64,000 nucleotides of DNA from Microbacterium invictum (GCF_014197265.1 NZ_JACIFH010000001.1:3410001-3474000); one strand, 5' to 3'; positions 52,222 through 61,914 are shown, counted from the first letter of the stretch. The notes: generated by a model from the sequence alone, not told the origin. Translations and numbers: made by a program.

Positions 52222-54300
52222 GTGACCGGAATCCTGCCCAGCTATCTCTGTGACCGATGGTGGACGCCGGAGGAAGACCCCGATGCCGCCGATGTGCGCG
52301 ATGCATCGACCGGTGATCTGATCACGCGGGTGAGCAGCCGCGGCATCCACTTGGCAGAGGCTCTCGCACACGCGCGCACCGTGGGGCAGCACAGTCTCGG
52401 TGCGCTGACGTTCCACCAGCGGGCCCTGCTGCTCAAGCAGTTCGCGCTCGCACTCACCGCCCATAAAGAGGAGCTGGCCGAGATGTCCAAGCGCGCCGGG
52501 TCGACCGCGCGCGACTCGCTCAGCGACGTGGACGGCGGCATCGGAGTGCTGTTCACGTATGCGTCGAAGGGGCGGCGCGAGCTGCCCAACGCGCGAGTGA
52601 TCGTCGACGGCGCCGCCGAGCCGCTCTCGAAGGACGGATCCTTCCTCGGTCGCCACCTCTACTCGCGACTGCCCGGCGTCGCGGTGCAGATCAACGCCTA
52701 CAACTTTCCGATGTGGGGCGCGCTCGAGAAGTTCGCCCCCGCGTTCCTCGCCGGAGTCCCGAGCATCGTCAAGCCGGCGACGCCGACCGCGTACGTCGCC
52801 GAGGCCTGGGTGCGGGTCCTGGTCGACGCGGGCCTGCTGCCGGACGGGGCGCTGCAACTGGTCAGCGGCGCGGTGCCCGACCTGTTCGCGCACCTGCGGC
52901 TGGGTGATCTCGTCGGGTTCACCGGCAGTGCGACCACGGCCGCGACGCTGCGCGCGCAGGCCGCAGCGGGCGTCCGCTTCACGACCGAGACCGACTCGAT
53001 CAACGCCTCGGTGCTCGCGCCCGACGCGGCGCCGGGCACGCCCGAGTTCGACGCGTACGTGAAGCAGCTGCTCGTCGAGCTGACGAGCAAAGCGGGCCAG
53101 AAGTGCACCGCGATCCGTCGCGCGATCGTGCCGTCTTCGTCGGTGGATGCCGTGGTCTCGGCCCTGCGCGACACGATCGCGGCGCGAGTCGTCATCGGCG
53201 ATCCGCACGCCGATGCGGTGACCATGGGGCCGCTCGTCTCGCTCGACCAGCGCGACGAGGTGCGGCGTCAGATCGCTGTGCTCCGGGATGCCGGTGGTCG
53301 CGTCCTGATCGGCTCGACCGATGAGCCCGAGGTGATGCGTGCGGACGGCAGTGTCGGGCCGGCGCCCGAGGGCGCGTTCGTGCAGCCGGTGATGCTCGGC
53401 TTCGACGACCCGCGCACGCCGGCCGTGCACGAGGTCGAGGCGTTCGGGCCGGTCGCGAGCATCCTCGGCTACGAGACCCTCGACGAGGCGGCCGAGCTGG
53501 TGAACCTCGGCGGCGGATCTCTGGTGACCAGCGTCGCGACGGGCGACCCCGCCGTGGCAGCCGAACTGCTCGCCCGCATCGGCGCGTACAACGGCCGCGT
53601 CCTGTTCGTGGGGCGCGACAACGCACGCACCTCGACCGGCCACGGTGCGCCGGTGCCGCACCTGGTGCATGGCGGCCCCGGCCGTGCGGGCGGGGGAGAG
53701 GAGCTCGGCGGCATCCGCGCGGTGCTCCACCACATGCAGCGCACCGCGGTGCAGGGATCGCCTGATGTCCTCACTGCGATCACCGGCGTGTGGCATGCGG
53801 GCGCGGTCTCGGCCACCGGCATCCACCCCTTCCGCAAGTCGCTGACCGAACTGCGCCTCGGCGACCGGTTCGCCTCTCCGACGCGGGCGGTCACGCTCGA
53901 CGACATCGAGACGTTCGCGCACTTCACCGGCGACACCTTCTACGCCCACATGGACGAGGCCGCGGCATCCGCCAACCGGTTCTTTCCGGGCCGCGTCGCG
54001 CACGGCTACCTGCTCGTCTCGTTCGCGGCCGGGCTGTTCGTCGACCCCGATCCGGGCCCGGTGCTGGCCAACTACGGGCTCGAGAACCTGCGCTTCGTGA
54101 CGCCTGTCTCGCCCGACGACGAAGTGCGCGTGACGCTGACCGCCCAGCAGATCACGCCGCGCGAGACCGACGACTACGGGGAGGTGCGGTGGGATGCCGT
54201 CATCCACAACCAGCGCGACGAGATCGTTGCGACCTACGAGGTGCTGACACTCGTCGCGAAGGAGTGGGTGGAGGGCGATGGCGCGAGGGTGACGACATGA
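52222..54300 (+). CDS. paaZ: Bifunctional oxepin-CoA hydrolase / semialdehyde dehydrogenase
   Basis: A 692-residue enzyme of the phenylacetate pathway. Residues about 1-530 are an aldehyde dehydrogenase with nucleophile C295 (KAGQKCTAIRR) and FTGSATTAATLRAQAA for NADP binding. Residues about 540-692 are a MaoC hot-dog hydratase with the D571-x4-H576 pair (GDTFYAHMDE). It opens the oxepin-CoA ring and oxidises the resulting semialdehyde. The GTG has GGAGGG 8 bases upstream. It overlaps paaI by ATGA. Confidence 0.94.
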   Translation: MTGILPSYLCDRWWTPEEDPDAADVRDASTGDLITRVSSRGIHLAEALAHARTVGQHSLGALTFHQRALLLKQFALALTAHKEELAEMSKRAGSTARDSLSDVDGGIGVLFTYASKGRRELPNARVIVDGAAEPLSKDGSFLGRHLYSRLPGVAVQINAYNFPMWGALEKFAPAFLAGVPSIVKPATPTAYVAEAWVRVLVDAGLLPDGALQLVSGAVPDLFAHLRLGDLVGFTGSATTAATLRAQAAAGVRFTTETDSINASVLAPDAAPGTPEFDAYVKQLLVELTSKAGQKCTAIRRAIVPSSSVDAVVSALRDTIAARVVIGDPHADAVTMGPLVSLDQRDEVRRQIAVLRDAGGRVLIGSTDEPEVMRADGSVGPAPEGAFVQPVMLGFDDPRTPAVHEVEAFGPVASILGYETLDEAAELVNLGGGSLVTSVATGDPAVAAELLARIGAYNGRVLFVGRDNARTSTGHGAPVPHLVHGGPGRAGGGEELGGIRAVLHHMQRTAVQGSPDVLTAITGVWHAGAVSATGIHPFRKSLTELRLGDRFASPTRAVTLDDIETFAHFTGDTFYAHMDEAAASANRFFPGRVAHGYLLVSFAAGLFVDPDPGPVLANYGLENLRFVTPVSPDDEVRVTLTAQQITPRETDDYGEVRWDAVIHNQRDEIVATYEVLTLVAKEWVEGDGARVTT

Positions 54301-54710
54301 CCGGCGAGGTGCGACCCATGATGCGGCGTGACCGGGCTTCGACGGCGCTGGGCATGGTCGTCGAGCTCGACGAGCCCGGGCGGTCGCGGGTGCGCATGGC
54401 GGTGCGCGACGACATGCTCAACGGCTTCGACATCACCCACGGCGGGTTCGTGTTCGCACTCGCCGACACGGCCTTCGCGATCGCGTGCAACGAAGACGAC
54501 CGCGTGACCGTCGCCGCCGGCGCCGACATCACGTTTCTGAAGTCGACGCGCGCCGGCCAGACGCTCACCGCCGAGGCGGTGCGCCGCTCGGTCTCGGGCC
54601 GCACCGGCGTCTACGACGTCACCGTCACCGACGAGGCCGGTGAGGTGGTGGCGGAGTTCCGAGGGCGCTCGCTGCGCACCGATCGCTCGATGGCTGAGCG
54701 AGGCCACTGA
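54297..54710 (+). CDS. paaI: Hydroxyphenylacetyl-CoA thioesterase
   Basis: A 137-residue hot-dog thioesterase with the PaaI marks NGFDITHGGFVFALADTAFA and GADITFLKSTRAGQTL. It releases CoA from dead-end phenylacetyl-CoA derivatives. ATG 54297 overlaps the paaZ stop. Confidence 0.9.
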   Translation: MTGEVRPMMRRDRASTALGMVVELDEPGRSRVRMAVRDDMLNGFDITHGGFVFALADTAFAIACNEDDRVTVAAGADITFLKSTRAGQTLTAEAVRRSVSGRTGVYDVTVTDEAGEVVAEFRGRSLRTDRSMAERGH

Positions 54711-54715
54711 GCCGC

Positions 54716-54766
54716 TTGCCGTGGTCGCACCGCCGCGGGTACACTTACTGAACGAACGTTCTGTAA
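54716..54766 (+). promoter_or_regulatory. paaA promoter with PaaR-type operator
   Basis: A -35 TTGCCG (54716-54721), 18-base spacer, -10 TACACT (54740-54745), and a 22-bp palindrome 54745-54766: TTAC-T-GAACG, two-base centre, CGTTC-T-GTAA. Both arms match except the single T flanks. Same arrangement as before paaZ. Confidence 0.7.
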
Positions 54767-54779
54767 TGGGGGGTCGCTG

Positions 54780-55754
54780 ATGACCACGACGCAGATGGCC
54801 GGCACCGATGCCGAAGAACTGCAGGCCGCCTTCGATGCGCTCATTGCCGCCGATCAGCGCATCGAGCCGCGTGACTGGATGCCGGAGGGCTATCGCAAGA
54901 CCCTGATCCGGCAGATCTCGCAGCACGCCCACTCCGAGATCATCGGCATGCAGCCCGAGGGCAACTGGATCACCCGCGCACCGAGTCTCAAGCGCAAGGC
55001 GATCCTCATGGCCAAGGTCCAGGATGAAGCCGGACATGGCCTCTATCTCTACTCGGCGGCCCAGACACTCGGCATCAGTCGTGACGAGATGACCGCGCAG
55101 CTCATCGACGGCCGGGCGAAGTACTCGTCGATCTTCAACTATCCGACCCCGACGTGGGCCGACATGGGCGCGATCGGATGGCTCGTCGACGGCGCCGCGA
55201 TCTGCAACCAGGTTCCGCTGTGCCGGGCATCGTATGGACCGTACGGGCGTGCCATGGTGCGCATCTGCAAGGAGGAGTCGTTCCACCAGCGTCAGGGCTT
55301 CGAGATCCTGTTGACGCTCATGCAGGGCAGCGAGGCACAGCGGCAGATGGCGCAGGACGCCGTCGACCGCTGGTACTGGCCGAGCCTGATGATGTTCGGG
55401 CCGCCCGACGACGCCTCACCGAACTCCGCGCAGTCGATGGCGTGGAAGATCAAGCGGTTCAGCAACGACGACCTGCGCCAGCGGTTCATCGGCATGCTGG
55501 TGCCGCAGGCAGAGATCCTCGGTGTGACCCTGCCCGACCCCGAGCTGAAGTGGGACGAGGATGCCGGGCGCTGGCACACCGGTGAGATCGACTGGGACGA
55601 GTTCCGCGAAGTGCTCTCCGGGCGCGGCCCGATGAACGCCGAGCGCATCCGCCACCGCCGTGACGCGCACGACGACGGCGCCTGGGTGCGCGAAGCCGCC
55701 GCCGCGTACGCGCGCACGCAGGCCGCGCGCGGGCAACGGGAGGTGGCGGCATGA
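54780..55754 (+). CDS. paaA: Phenylacetyl-CoA 1,2-epoxidase subunit A (catalytic)
   Basis: A 324-residue ferritin-like di-iron subunit that epoxidises the ring of phenylacetyl-CoA. The expected iron-ligand helices are visible as [11 protein letters not shown] and [11 protein letters not shown] (E-x2-H motifs). GMQPEGNWI and MFGPPDD are PaaA-typical. It starts the paaABCDE block under its own promoter. Confidence 0.95.
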   Translation: MTTTQMAGTDAEELQAAFDALIAADQRIEPRDWMPEGYRKTLIRQISQHAHSEIIGMQPEGNWITRAPSLKRKAILMAKVQDEAGHGLYLYSAAQTLGISRDEMTAQLIDGRAKYSSIFNYPTPTWADMGAIGWLVDGAAICNQVPLCRASYGPYGRAMVRICKEESFHQRQGFEILLTLMQGSEAQRQMAQDAVDRWYWPSLMMFGPPDDASPNSAQSMAWKIKRFSNDDLRQRFIGMLVPQAEILGVTLPDPELKWDEDAGRWHTGEIDWDEFREVLSGRGPMNAERIRHRRDAHDDGAWVREAAAAYARTQAARGQREVAA

Positions 55755-56056
55755 CGACCCCGGGGGCATCCGATCGCGACACCTGGCCGATGTGGGAGGT
55801 GTTCGTCCGCGCGAACCGCGGGCTCAGCCACGTCCACGCCGGGTCGCTGCACGCACCCGACGCCGAACTCGCCCTGCGCAACGCCCGCGACCTCTACACG
55901 CGGCGCGGCGAGGGCACGAGCGTGTGGGTCGTCCCCGCCGACGCGATCACGACGAGCGATCCCGACTCGAAGGGCGCGTTCTTCGAGTCGCCGGCCGGCA
56001 AGAACTACCGGCACGCCACCTACTACACGGCGTCCGAGGGGGTGCCGCACCTGTGA
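55751..56056 (+). CDS. paaB: Phenylacetyl-CoA 1,2-epoxidase subunit B
   Basis: A 101-residue PaaB protein ([35 protein letters not shown]). It bridges PaaAC units in the epoxidase complex. Start overlaps paaA as ATGA and stop overlaps paaC as GTGA. Confidence 0.94.
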   Translation: MTTPGASDRDTWPMWEVFVRANRGLSHVHAGSLHAPDAELALRNARDLYTRRGEGTSVWVVPADAITTSDPDSKGAFFESPAGKNYRHATYYTASEGVPHL

Positions 56057-56883
56057 CTCATCCCCTCGAAGCCCGCCACGGCGACGTCACGGTCGACCGC
56101 GTCGAACTGGCGGCCGAGCTCAGCGGCGCCGACGGGCGCGCTTCCACCGCCGACGTCGCCGAGTACGCGCTCCGGCTCGGCGATGACGCGCTGATCCTCG
56201 CGCAGCAGCTCGGCGAATGGATCGCCCGCGCCCCCGAACTCGAAGAGGACATGGCGCTGGCCAACATCGCCCTCGATCTGCTCGGGCACGCCCGCTCGCT
56301 GCTGCACTACGCCGGCACGTTCGACGGCCGCAGCGAGGACGATCTGGCCTACGTCCGCGATGAGCACGAGTTCCGCAGCGCCTGGCTGTTCGAGCAGCCT
56401 AACGGCGACTTCGCGCAGACCGTCGCGCGCGGGCTGGTGGCATCCACCTATCAGTTCGAGCTCTACACCGCGCTGGCCGCATCGACCGACCCGACCCTGC
56501 GCGCGATCGCCGCCAAGGCGGTCAAAGAGGTCGAGTACCACCGCGATCATGCCGTGCAGTGGACGCTGCGCCTCGCCGGCGGCACCGACGAGTCGCGGCG
56601 CCGGATGATCCGTGCCGTGGTCGATATGTGGCCGTACGTCGACGAGCTGTTCCGCGACGACGATCTCACGGACCGCCTCGAGGGGGTCGCGGCCCGCCCA
56701 TCGACCCTGCGCCCCCGATTCGACGCGATCATCGCCGTGGTGTTCGCCGAGGCGGAACTCGAGATCCCGCCCGTCGCGCCGTCGGCCGGCGGCGGCCGCC
56801 AGGGTCGCCACTTCTCGCATCTGGGCGCGGTGCTCGCCGAAATGCAGGTGCTCGCCCGACAGCACCCGGGGGTGACATGGTGA
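56053..56883 (+). CDS. paaC: Phenylacetyl-CoA 1,2-epoxidase subunit C
   Basis: A 276-residue structural ferritin-like subunit that pairs with PaaA: YALRLGDDALILAQQLGEW, LANIALDLLGHARSLL, KEVEYHRDHAVQW. The GTG start at 56053 overlaps paaB. The N-terminus is about 15 residues longer than usual. Confidence 0.93.
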   Translation: MTHPLEARHGDVTVDRVELAAELSGADGRASTADVAEYALRLGDDALILAQQLGEWIARAPELEEDMALANIALDLLGHARSLLHYAGTFDGRSEDDLAYVRDEHEFRSAWLFEQPNGDFAQTVARGLVASTYQFELYTALAASTDPTLRAIAAKAVKEVEYHRDHAVQWTLRLAGGTDESRRRMIRAVVDMWPYVDELFRDDDLTDRLEGVAARPSTLRPRFDAIIAVVFAEAELEIPPVAPSAGGGRQGRHFSHLGAVLAEMQVLARQHPGVTW

Positions 56884-57386
56884 CGCTCATCGATCCGCTG
56901 CCGACGATGGATGCCACGCTGCATGCGTGGGCGGTCGCGGCGGCCGTCCGCGATCCCGAGGTTCCCGTGCTCACGATCGAGGACCTCGGCGTGCTCCGCG
57001 ACCTCGAGGTGGATGACGGGCGCGTCACGGTCACGATCACGCCGACCTATTCGGGGTGCCCTGCGACCAACGCCATCTGCGACGACATCGTGATCGCACT
57101 CACGGCCGCCGGCTTCGACGACGTCGACGTGCGCATCACCCTCGCCCCGGCCTGGACCACCGACTGGATGAGCGCCGCCGGCGCCGCGAAGCTCCACGAG
57201 TTCGGCATCGCGCCGCCGACCGGCCGCCGCGCGGCCGGACCCATCCCGGTGACCCTGGCCGTGCGCTGCCCGCAGTGCGGATCACCCGACACCCGCGAGA
57301 TCGCGCGCTTCGGCTCGACCGCGTGCAAGGCGCTCTACGAATGCCGGGCATGCCTCGAGCCGTTCGACCACTTCAAGGTGCACTGA
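56877..57386 (+). CDS. paaD: Phenylacetyl-CoA epoxidase maturation subunit D
   Basis: A 169-residue protein with a DUF59/MIP18-like domain (PEVPVLTIEDLGVLRDLEVD, PTYSGCPATNAI) and a C-terminal zinc ribbon (CPQCGSPDT, YECRAC). PaaD is needed for metal centre assembly in the Paa complex. It overlaps paaC by 7 bases and paaE by 1. Confidence 0.92.
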   Translation: MVTLIDPLPTMDATLHAWAVAAAVRDPEVPVLTIEDLGVLRDLEVDDGRVTVTITPTYSGCPATNAICDDIVIALTAAGFDDVDVRITLAPAWTTDWMSAAGAAKLHEFGIAPPTGRRAAGPIPVTLAVRCPQCGSPDTREIARFGSTACKALYECRACLEPFDHFKVH

Positions 57387-58597
57387 TGCGCGCGCATGCG
57401 GGGGCGGATGCCGGTGCCGCGCGGCCGGATGCCGACTCCACCGCTGCGACCATCGACGCCGCGCCGATCGCCGACGCGCTCCTCCGCAGCGCAGTCGGCG
57501 GCCCGACGGTGCCCGGCCGTCGGCGCACCCGCTTCCACGCGCTGCCGGTCAGCGAGGTGCGCACGCTCACAGCCGACGCCGTCGAGGTGACCTTCGCCGT
57601 CCCCGACGACCTGCGGGGCGACTACGACTACCTGCCCGGCCAGCACGTGGCGCTGCGGACGACCCTCGACGGGCGAGAACTGCGCCGGTCGTACTCGCTG
57701 TGCCGTCCGCCGCAGCCCGGCTCGATCAGCATCGCGATCAAACGCGACGCCGGCGGCGCGTTCTCGACCTGGGCGCAGACCGGGCTGCACCCCGGCGACC
57801 GGCTCGAGGTGATGAGCCCGCAGGGCACGTTCACCTCGACGCTTGCCGACCTCGACGGCGCGCATGTCGCCGGAATCGCGGCGGGTTCGGGCATCACGCC
57901 GCTGATGGCGCTGGCATCCACTGTTCTGGCGAGGTCGGATACGTCGCGCTTCACCCTCGTCTACACGAACCGGTCGACGGTCGACGTGATGTTCCTCGAG
58001 GAGCTCGCCGATCTCAAAGACCGCTACCCGACGCGGCTCGCGCTGCATCACGTGCTCTCGCGCGAGCAGCGGTCGGCGCCGGTGCTGTCGGGGCGCATCG
58101 ACGAGGCGAAGCTGCGGACGATCCTCGACCTGCTGGTGATGCCCGAGACGATCGACGAGTGGTTCCTGTGCGGGCCGCTCCAGCTCGTGCAGCTGTGCCG
58201 TGACGTGCTCGCCGACGTCGGCGTGACGCGGGAGCACGTGCGCTACGAGCTGTTCACGACCGGTGAGGCGCCCGCCGGACCGGCACCGTCGGTGGCGGTG
58301 CGGCAGGGCGACGCCGTCGTCACGATCGACTTCGCACTGGACGGGCAGTCGTCGCGCGTGCAGACCCCGACCGCCGCGCACGAATCGATCCTCACCGCGG
58401 CGCTGCGGGTTCGGCCCGACGTGCCGTTCGCATGCGCCGGCGGAGTGTGCGGCACGTGCCGCGCCCGGCTCGTGACCGGATCGGTGACGATGACCGAGAA
58501 CTATGCGCTCGAACCCGACGAGCTCGAGCGCGGCTACATCCTCACCTGCCAATCGCATCCGACGAGTGTTGCGGTGTCGGTCGACTACGACGTATAG
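57386..58597 (+). CDS. paaE: Phenylacetyl-CoA epoxidase reductase subunit E
   Basis: A 403-residue electron-transfer subunit: FAD domain (PGQHVALRT, RRSYSLCRPP), NAD(P)H domain (GIAAGSGITPLMALA), and a C-terminal plant-type 2Fe-2S domain (CAGGVCGTCRA and a later cysteine in LTCQSHP). The first about 50 residues are an extra Ala-rich, poorly ordered extension. It passes electrons from NADPH to PaaA. Confidence 0.93.
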   Translation: MRAHAGADAGAARPDADSTAATIDAAPIADALLRSAVGGPTVPGRRRTRFHALPVSEVRTLTADAVEVTFAVPDDLRGDYDYLPGQHVALRTTLDGRELRRSYSLCRPPQPGSISIAIKRDAGGAFSTWAQTGLHPGDRLEVMSPQGTFTSTLADLDGAHVAGIAAGSGITPLMALASTVLARSDTSRFTLVYTNRSTVDVMFLEELADLKDRYPTRLALHHVLSREQRSAPVLSGRIDEAKLRTILDLLVMPETIDEWFLCGPLQLVQLCRDVLADVGVTREHVRYELFTTGEAPAGPAPSVAVRQGDAVVTIDFALDGQSSRVQTPTAAHESILTAALRVRPDVPFACAGGVCGTCRARLVTGSVTMTENYALEPDELERGYILTCQSHPTSVAVSVDYDV

Positions 58598-58606
58598 GAG
58601 CCTCGC

Positions 58607-59377
58607 ATGATCGAGTTGCACATCCGCGACGACGTCGCCCACCTCACCCTGTCGCGCCCCGACAAGCTCAACGCGCTCGACGAGCAGGCGGTGCGCGACC
58701 TCGGCGACGCGTACGGCGACGCCGAGTCCGCCGGAGTCCGCGCGCTCGTCCTCCGCGGCGAGGGCCGCGCGTTCTGCGCCGGGCGCGACATCTCGGGCGT
58801 CGACCCGCGGGACGACGATGTGTCGGGATACCTCGACGGTCTCGTAACCCCGGTGCTGCAGCGCATGGCGGCGTTCCCCGCCCCCACGTTCGCCGCCGCG
58901 CACGGCGCGTGCCTGGGCGTCGGACTCGGCCTGCTCATTGCCACCGACGTCGTCTACGTCGCCGAGAACGCCAAGATCGGCTCCCCCTTCGCCGCGCTCG
59001 GAGCCACCCTCGACTCGGGCGGGCACGCTCTGTTCTTCGAGCGTCTCGGCGCGCACAAGACCCTCGACCTCATCTACTCCGGCCGTCTCATGACGGGAGC
59101 CGAGGCCGTGCAGTCCGGATTGTTCTCGCAGGTCTTCCCCGCCGAAGACGTGGGGGAGCAGGCCGTCGCGGCCGCGACAGCGGCATCCACCGGCGCGACT
59201 GCCGCCTTCCTCGCGAGCAAGCAGCTCATCGCGCAGCTCCGCGACCAGAGACTGGGCCTGTGGCGGTCGATGGATGCCGAGAATGCGGCCCAGGCGGCAC
59301 TGTGCGACACGGCGGATTATCGGGAAGGATTCGCGGCGTTCCAGGCAAAACGGGCGCCGGAGTTCCACGGACGCTGA
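58607..59377 (+). CDS. paaG: Enoyl-CoA hydratase/isomerase, probable ring 1,2-epoxyphenylacetyl-CoA isomerase
   Basis: A 256-residue crotonase-fold protein with oxyanion-hole stretches GRAFCAGRDISG and HGACLGVGLGL and a glycine-rich SGGHALFF region where the acid residue is expected. It starts 9 bases after paaE and would turn the epoxide into oxepin-CoA. PaaF-like hydratase activity is possible. paaK, paaH and paaJ are not in the window. Confidence 0.82.
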   Translation: MIELHIRDDVAHLTLSRPDKLNALDEQAVRDLGDAYGDAESAGVRALVLRGEGRAFCAGRDISGVDPRDDDVSGYLDGLVTPVLQRMAAFPAPTFAAAHGACLGVGLGLLIATDVVYVAENAKIGSPFAALGATLDSGGHALFFERLGAHKTLDLIYSGRLMTGAEAVQSGLFSQVFPAEDVGEQAVAAATAASTGATAAFLASKQLIAQLRDQRLGLWRSMDAENAAQAALCDTADYREGFAAFQAKRAPEFHGR

Positions 59378-59439
59378 TCCGCGGCTCGCGCCGCTGACCC
59401 CCTGGACACCGGGGACGGTGCGACGTAACGTGGCTCCCC

Positions 59440-60597
59440 GTGTCATACGGATACCTCACCGGCCTCGTGCTGCAGGGTGCCCTGGTCGCCCTCACACTCT
59501 GGCCGCCGCGCCGCCCCTACTGGCTCGGCGGGCTGGCCTACCGCGTCGCCGCGGCGTACAACGAGGCGCCGTTCCTCTTCTTCGCCGTGATCGCGATCTC
59601 GGCCGCACTGACCTTCGTCGACTACCCGCTGACCACTCCGGCCGCCTGGGTCATGCTGGCGCTCACCATGTTGCTGGTCGCCGGTCTCGCGGTCATCGTC
59701 GCACGCGGTGCCAGGGCGCGCCCGGTCGTCCAGCAGAGTCTGGACGAGGCGTTCGGACCGCGCTGGCGGGATGAGCTCGAGCCGTCGCTGGCGAACGGGC
59801 TGCGCACGCGGGCGCCGCTGGGCAGGGTCCTGCTCACGTTCGCCTTCCGGCCGCGCAGCGTCGAGCGCCGCCGGAACATCCCATACGGTCCTGCCGGACG
59901 CGCGCACCTGCTCGATCTCTACCGGCACCGCTCGCACCCGGCGAACGCCCCGGTGCTGCTGTACTTTCACGGCGGCGGGTACTCCGGAGGGTTCAAGAGC
60001 TTCGAGTCGCGGGCGCTGCTCTTCCGCCTCGCGAGCCGCGGCTGGGTGACCGTCAGCGCGAACTACCGGCTGCGCCCGCACGCCGACTTCTACGATCACC
60101 TGTCCGACCTCAAGCGCGTGATCGCGTGGGTGCGCCGGCACGCCGACGAGATCGGCGCCGACCCGGCCACCGTCGTCGTGGCCGGCAGCTCGGCGGGCGG
60201 TCACATGGCGACCATGGCGGCGCTCACCCCGAACGCCCCGCGGTACCAGCCCGGGTTCGAAGACGCCGATACGTCGGTCACCGCCGCCGTCAGCATCTAC
60301 GGCTGGCACGGCGGATACTACGAACTCGGCGACGCCGGCTCCGAGGCCGGCCCGCTGGGCCACACTGCCGAAGGCGCGCCGCCGGTCTTCGTCGCGCACG
60401 GCGAGAACGACACGATCGCCTACGTCGAGACGGCGCGCCGCACCGTCGCCCACCTGCGCGCCGGATCCTCGAGCCCTGTCGTCTACGCGGAGCTTGCCCA
60501 CGGCCAGCACGCGTTCGACCTGTTCCATTCGCTGCGCTACTCCGCTGTCGTGGACGGGATCGAGGCCTTCACCGCTGTCGTGAGGTCGCGCACTTAG
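59440..60597 (+). CDS. Membrane-anchored alpha/beta hydrolase
   Basis: A 385-residue protein. Three hydrophobic segments in the first 90 residues are followed by an HSL/LipR-type esterase: oxyanion hole FHGGGYSGG, nucleophile in GSSAGGHMA, acid in HGENDTIAY and histidine in AHGQHAFD. It probably acts at the membrane on lipids or small esters. It lies 62 bases after paaG and is likely a separate unit. Confidence 0.86.
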   Translation: MSYGYLTGLVLQGALVALTLWPPRRPYWLGGLAYRVAAAYNEAPFLFFAVIAISAALTFVDYPLTTPAAWVMLALTMLLVAGLAVIVARGARARPVVQQSLDEAFGPRWRDELEPSLANGLRTRAPLGRVLLTFAFRPRSVERRRNIPYGPAGRAHLLDLYRHRSHPANAPVLLYFHGGGYSGGFKSFESRALLFRLASRGWVTVSANYRLRPHADFYDHLSDLKRVIAWVRRHADEIGADPATVVVAGSSAGGHMATMAALTPNAPRYQPGFEDADTSVTAAVSIYGWHGGYYELGDAGSEAGPLGHTAEGAPPVFVAHGENDTIAYVETARRTVAHLRAGSSSPVVYAELAHGQHAFDLFHSLRYSAVVDGIEAFTAVVRSRT

Positions 60598-60632
60598 GCG
60601 GGCCTGCGGCATCCATCGTCTACCGTCGGAGC

Positions 60633-61826
60633 ATGGGACTGTTCAGCTCCGCACCCAAGTCCGTCCGCCTCGACACGAGTGGGAAGTCATTGCGTGTGGA
60701 CGCGCCCGGCAGGCCGTGGAGCCTGTGGACCGACGGTCTGGGCGTCCTCGCGATCCGTGCACTGCAGGTCATGCTCGTCGCCGGGATCGCCGCGGCGCTG
60801 ATCGTCGGCATCCAGCAGGTGACCGTCGTGACGATTCCGCTGGTGATCGCCCTCATCTTCGCGTCGGCGTTCGCGCCGGTCATGTCGTGGATGCGACGAC
60901 GGGGCGTCCCGTCTCTGGTGGCGACGCTGCTGGCGATGCTCGCGATCCTCGTGATCCTCGGCGCCGTCTCGTGGCTGATCGTCTGGGCCGTGCGCGATCA
61001 GTGGGACGAGCTGTACACGCAGGCGGAGCAGGGCTTCCAGGATCTGCTCGCGTGGGTGAACACCCTGCCGTTCGAAATCGATCAGGAGCAGCTCGACGAG
61101 TGGATCGCAGCGCTCGGCGACTTCGTCACGAGCGCGCAGTTCGGGTCGGGCGCGCTCGCCGGAGTCGGTGCGGTGGCGAACTTCGTGACCGGCCTCGTGC
61201 TGATGGTCGTCATGCTGTTCTTCTTCCTCAAGGACGGGCCGCAGATGTGGGCCTTCCTGCTGCGCCCGTTCCGTGGCGAGAACTACGAGCGTGCGGTGCG
61301 CGTCGGCGACAAGACGGTATCGACGCTCGGCTCGTACGTGCGCGGGACGGCGGCTGTGGCGGCGGTGGATGCCATCGGCATCACGATCGGTCTGCTCATT
61401 CTGGGCGTGCCGCTGTGGCTGCCGCTGGGCGTGCTGGTGTTCCTGCTCGCGTTCATCCCGATCGTGGGCGCGACCCTGGCCGGCATTCTGGCGGCGCTCG
61501 TGGCTCTCGTCTCGCAGGGCTGGGTCATCGCGCTGATCGTCGTCGGCGTCGTCGTGCTGGTCAACCAGCTCGAGGGAAACCTGCTGCAGCCGGTGCTCAT
61601 GGGGCGCTCGATGAAGCTGCATGCGTTCGTGATCCTGATCGCGTTGACCGTCGGCACGGTGCTGGCCGGCATCGTCGGGGCGGTGCTCGCCGTGCCGATC
61701 ACGGCCGTCGCATGGGGCATCGTCCAGGTCTGGGACGGCCCGCACACGCCCGCGCGTTGGGCACGGCCGAAGCGGCGGGACGCGGGCGTGGACGTCGACG
61801 AATCGACCCAGCAGCCGATCGCGTAG
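60633..61826 (+). CDS. AI-2E family membrane protein
   Basis: A 397-residue membrane protein with about eight hydrophobic segments, a soluble helical loop (residues about 130-175), and the family-typical MLFFFLKDGP, VPLWLPLGVLVFLLAFIPIVG in outline and NQLEGNLLQPVLMGR. Family members include ion/proton antiporters and a putative autoinducer-2 exporter, so function is open. Confidence 0.88.
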   Translation: MGLFSSAPKSVRLDTSGKSLRVDAPGRPWSLWTDGLGVLAIRALQVMLVAGIAAALIVGIQQVTVVTIPLVIALIFASAFAPVMSWMRRRGVPSLVATLLAMLAILVILGAVSWLIVWAVRDQWDELYTQAEQGFQDLLAWVNTLPFEIDQEQLDEWIAALGDFVTSAQFGSGALAGVGAVANFVTGLVLMVVMLFFFLKDGPQMWAFLLRPFRGENYERAVRVGDKTVSTLGSYVRGTAAVAAVDAIGITIGLLILGVPLWLPLGVLVFLLAFIPIVGATLAGILAALVALVSQGWVIALIVVGVVVLVNQLEGNLLQPVLMGRSMKLHAFVILIALTVGTVLAGIVGAVLAVPITAVAWGIVQVWDGPHTPARWARPKRRDAGVDVDESTQQPIA

Positions 61827-61841
61827 GGGTATCGCCTGCGC

Positions 61842-61857
61842 ATGAGAGAACCCTCAT
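61842..61857. promoter_or_regulatory. Inverted repeat ATGAG-N6-CTCAT upstream of the DUF222 HNH gene
   Basis: ATGAG AGAACC CTCAT, 58-73 bases before the start of the HNH gene. Flanking GC/GC extends the arms to GCATGAG and CTCATGC. Confidence 0.6.
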
Positions 61858-61914
61858 GCGAAAGGTCTGATTCGAACGAAAATACGCCTCTCAATGTCGG
61901 AGGGCCTCTCCATA

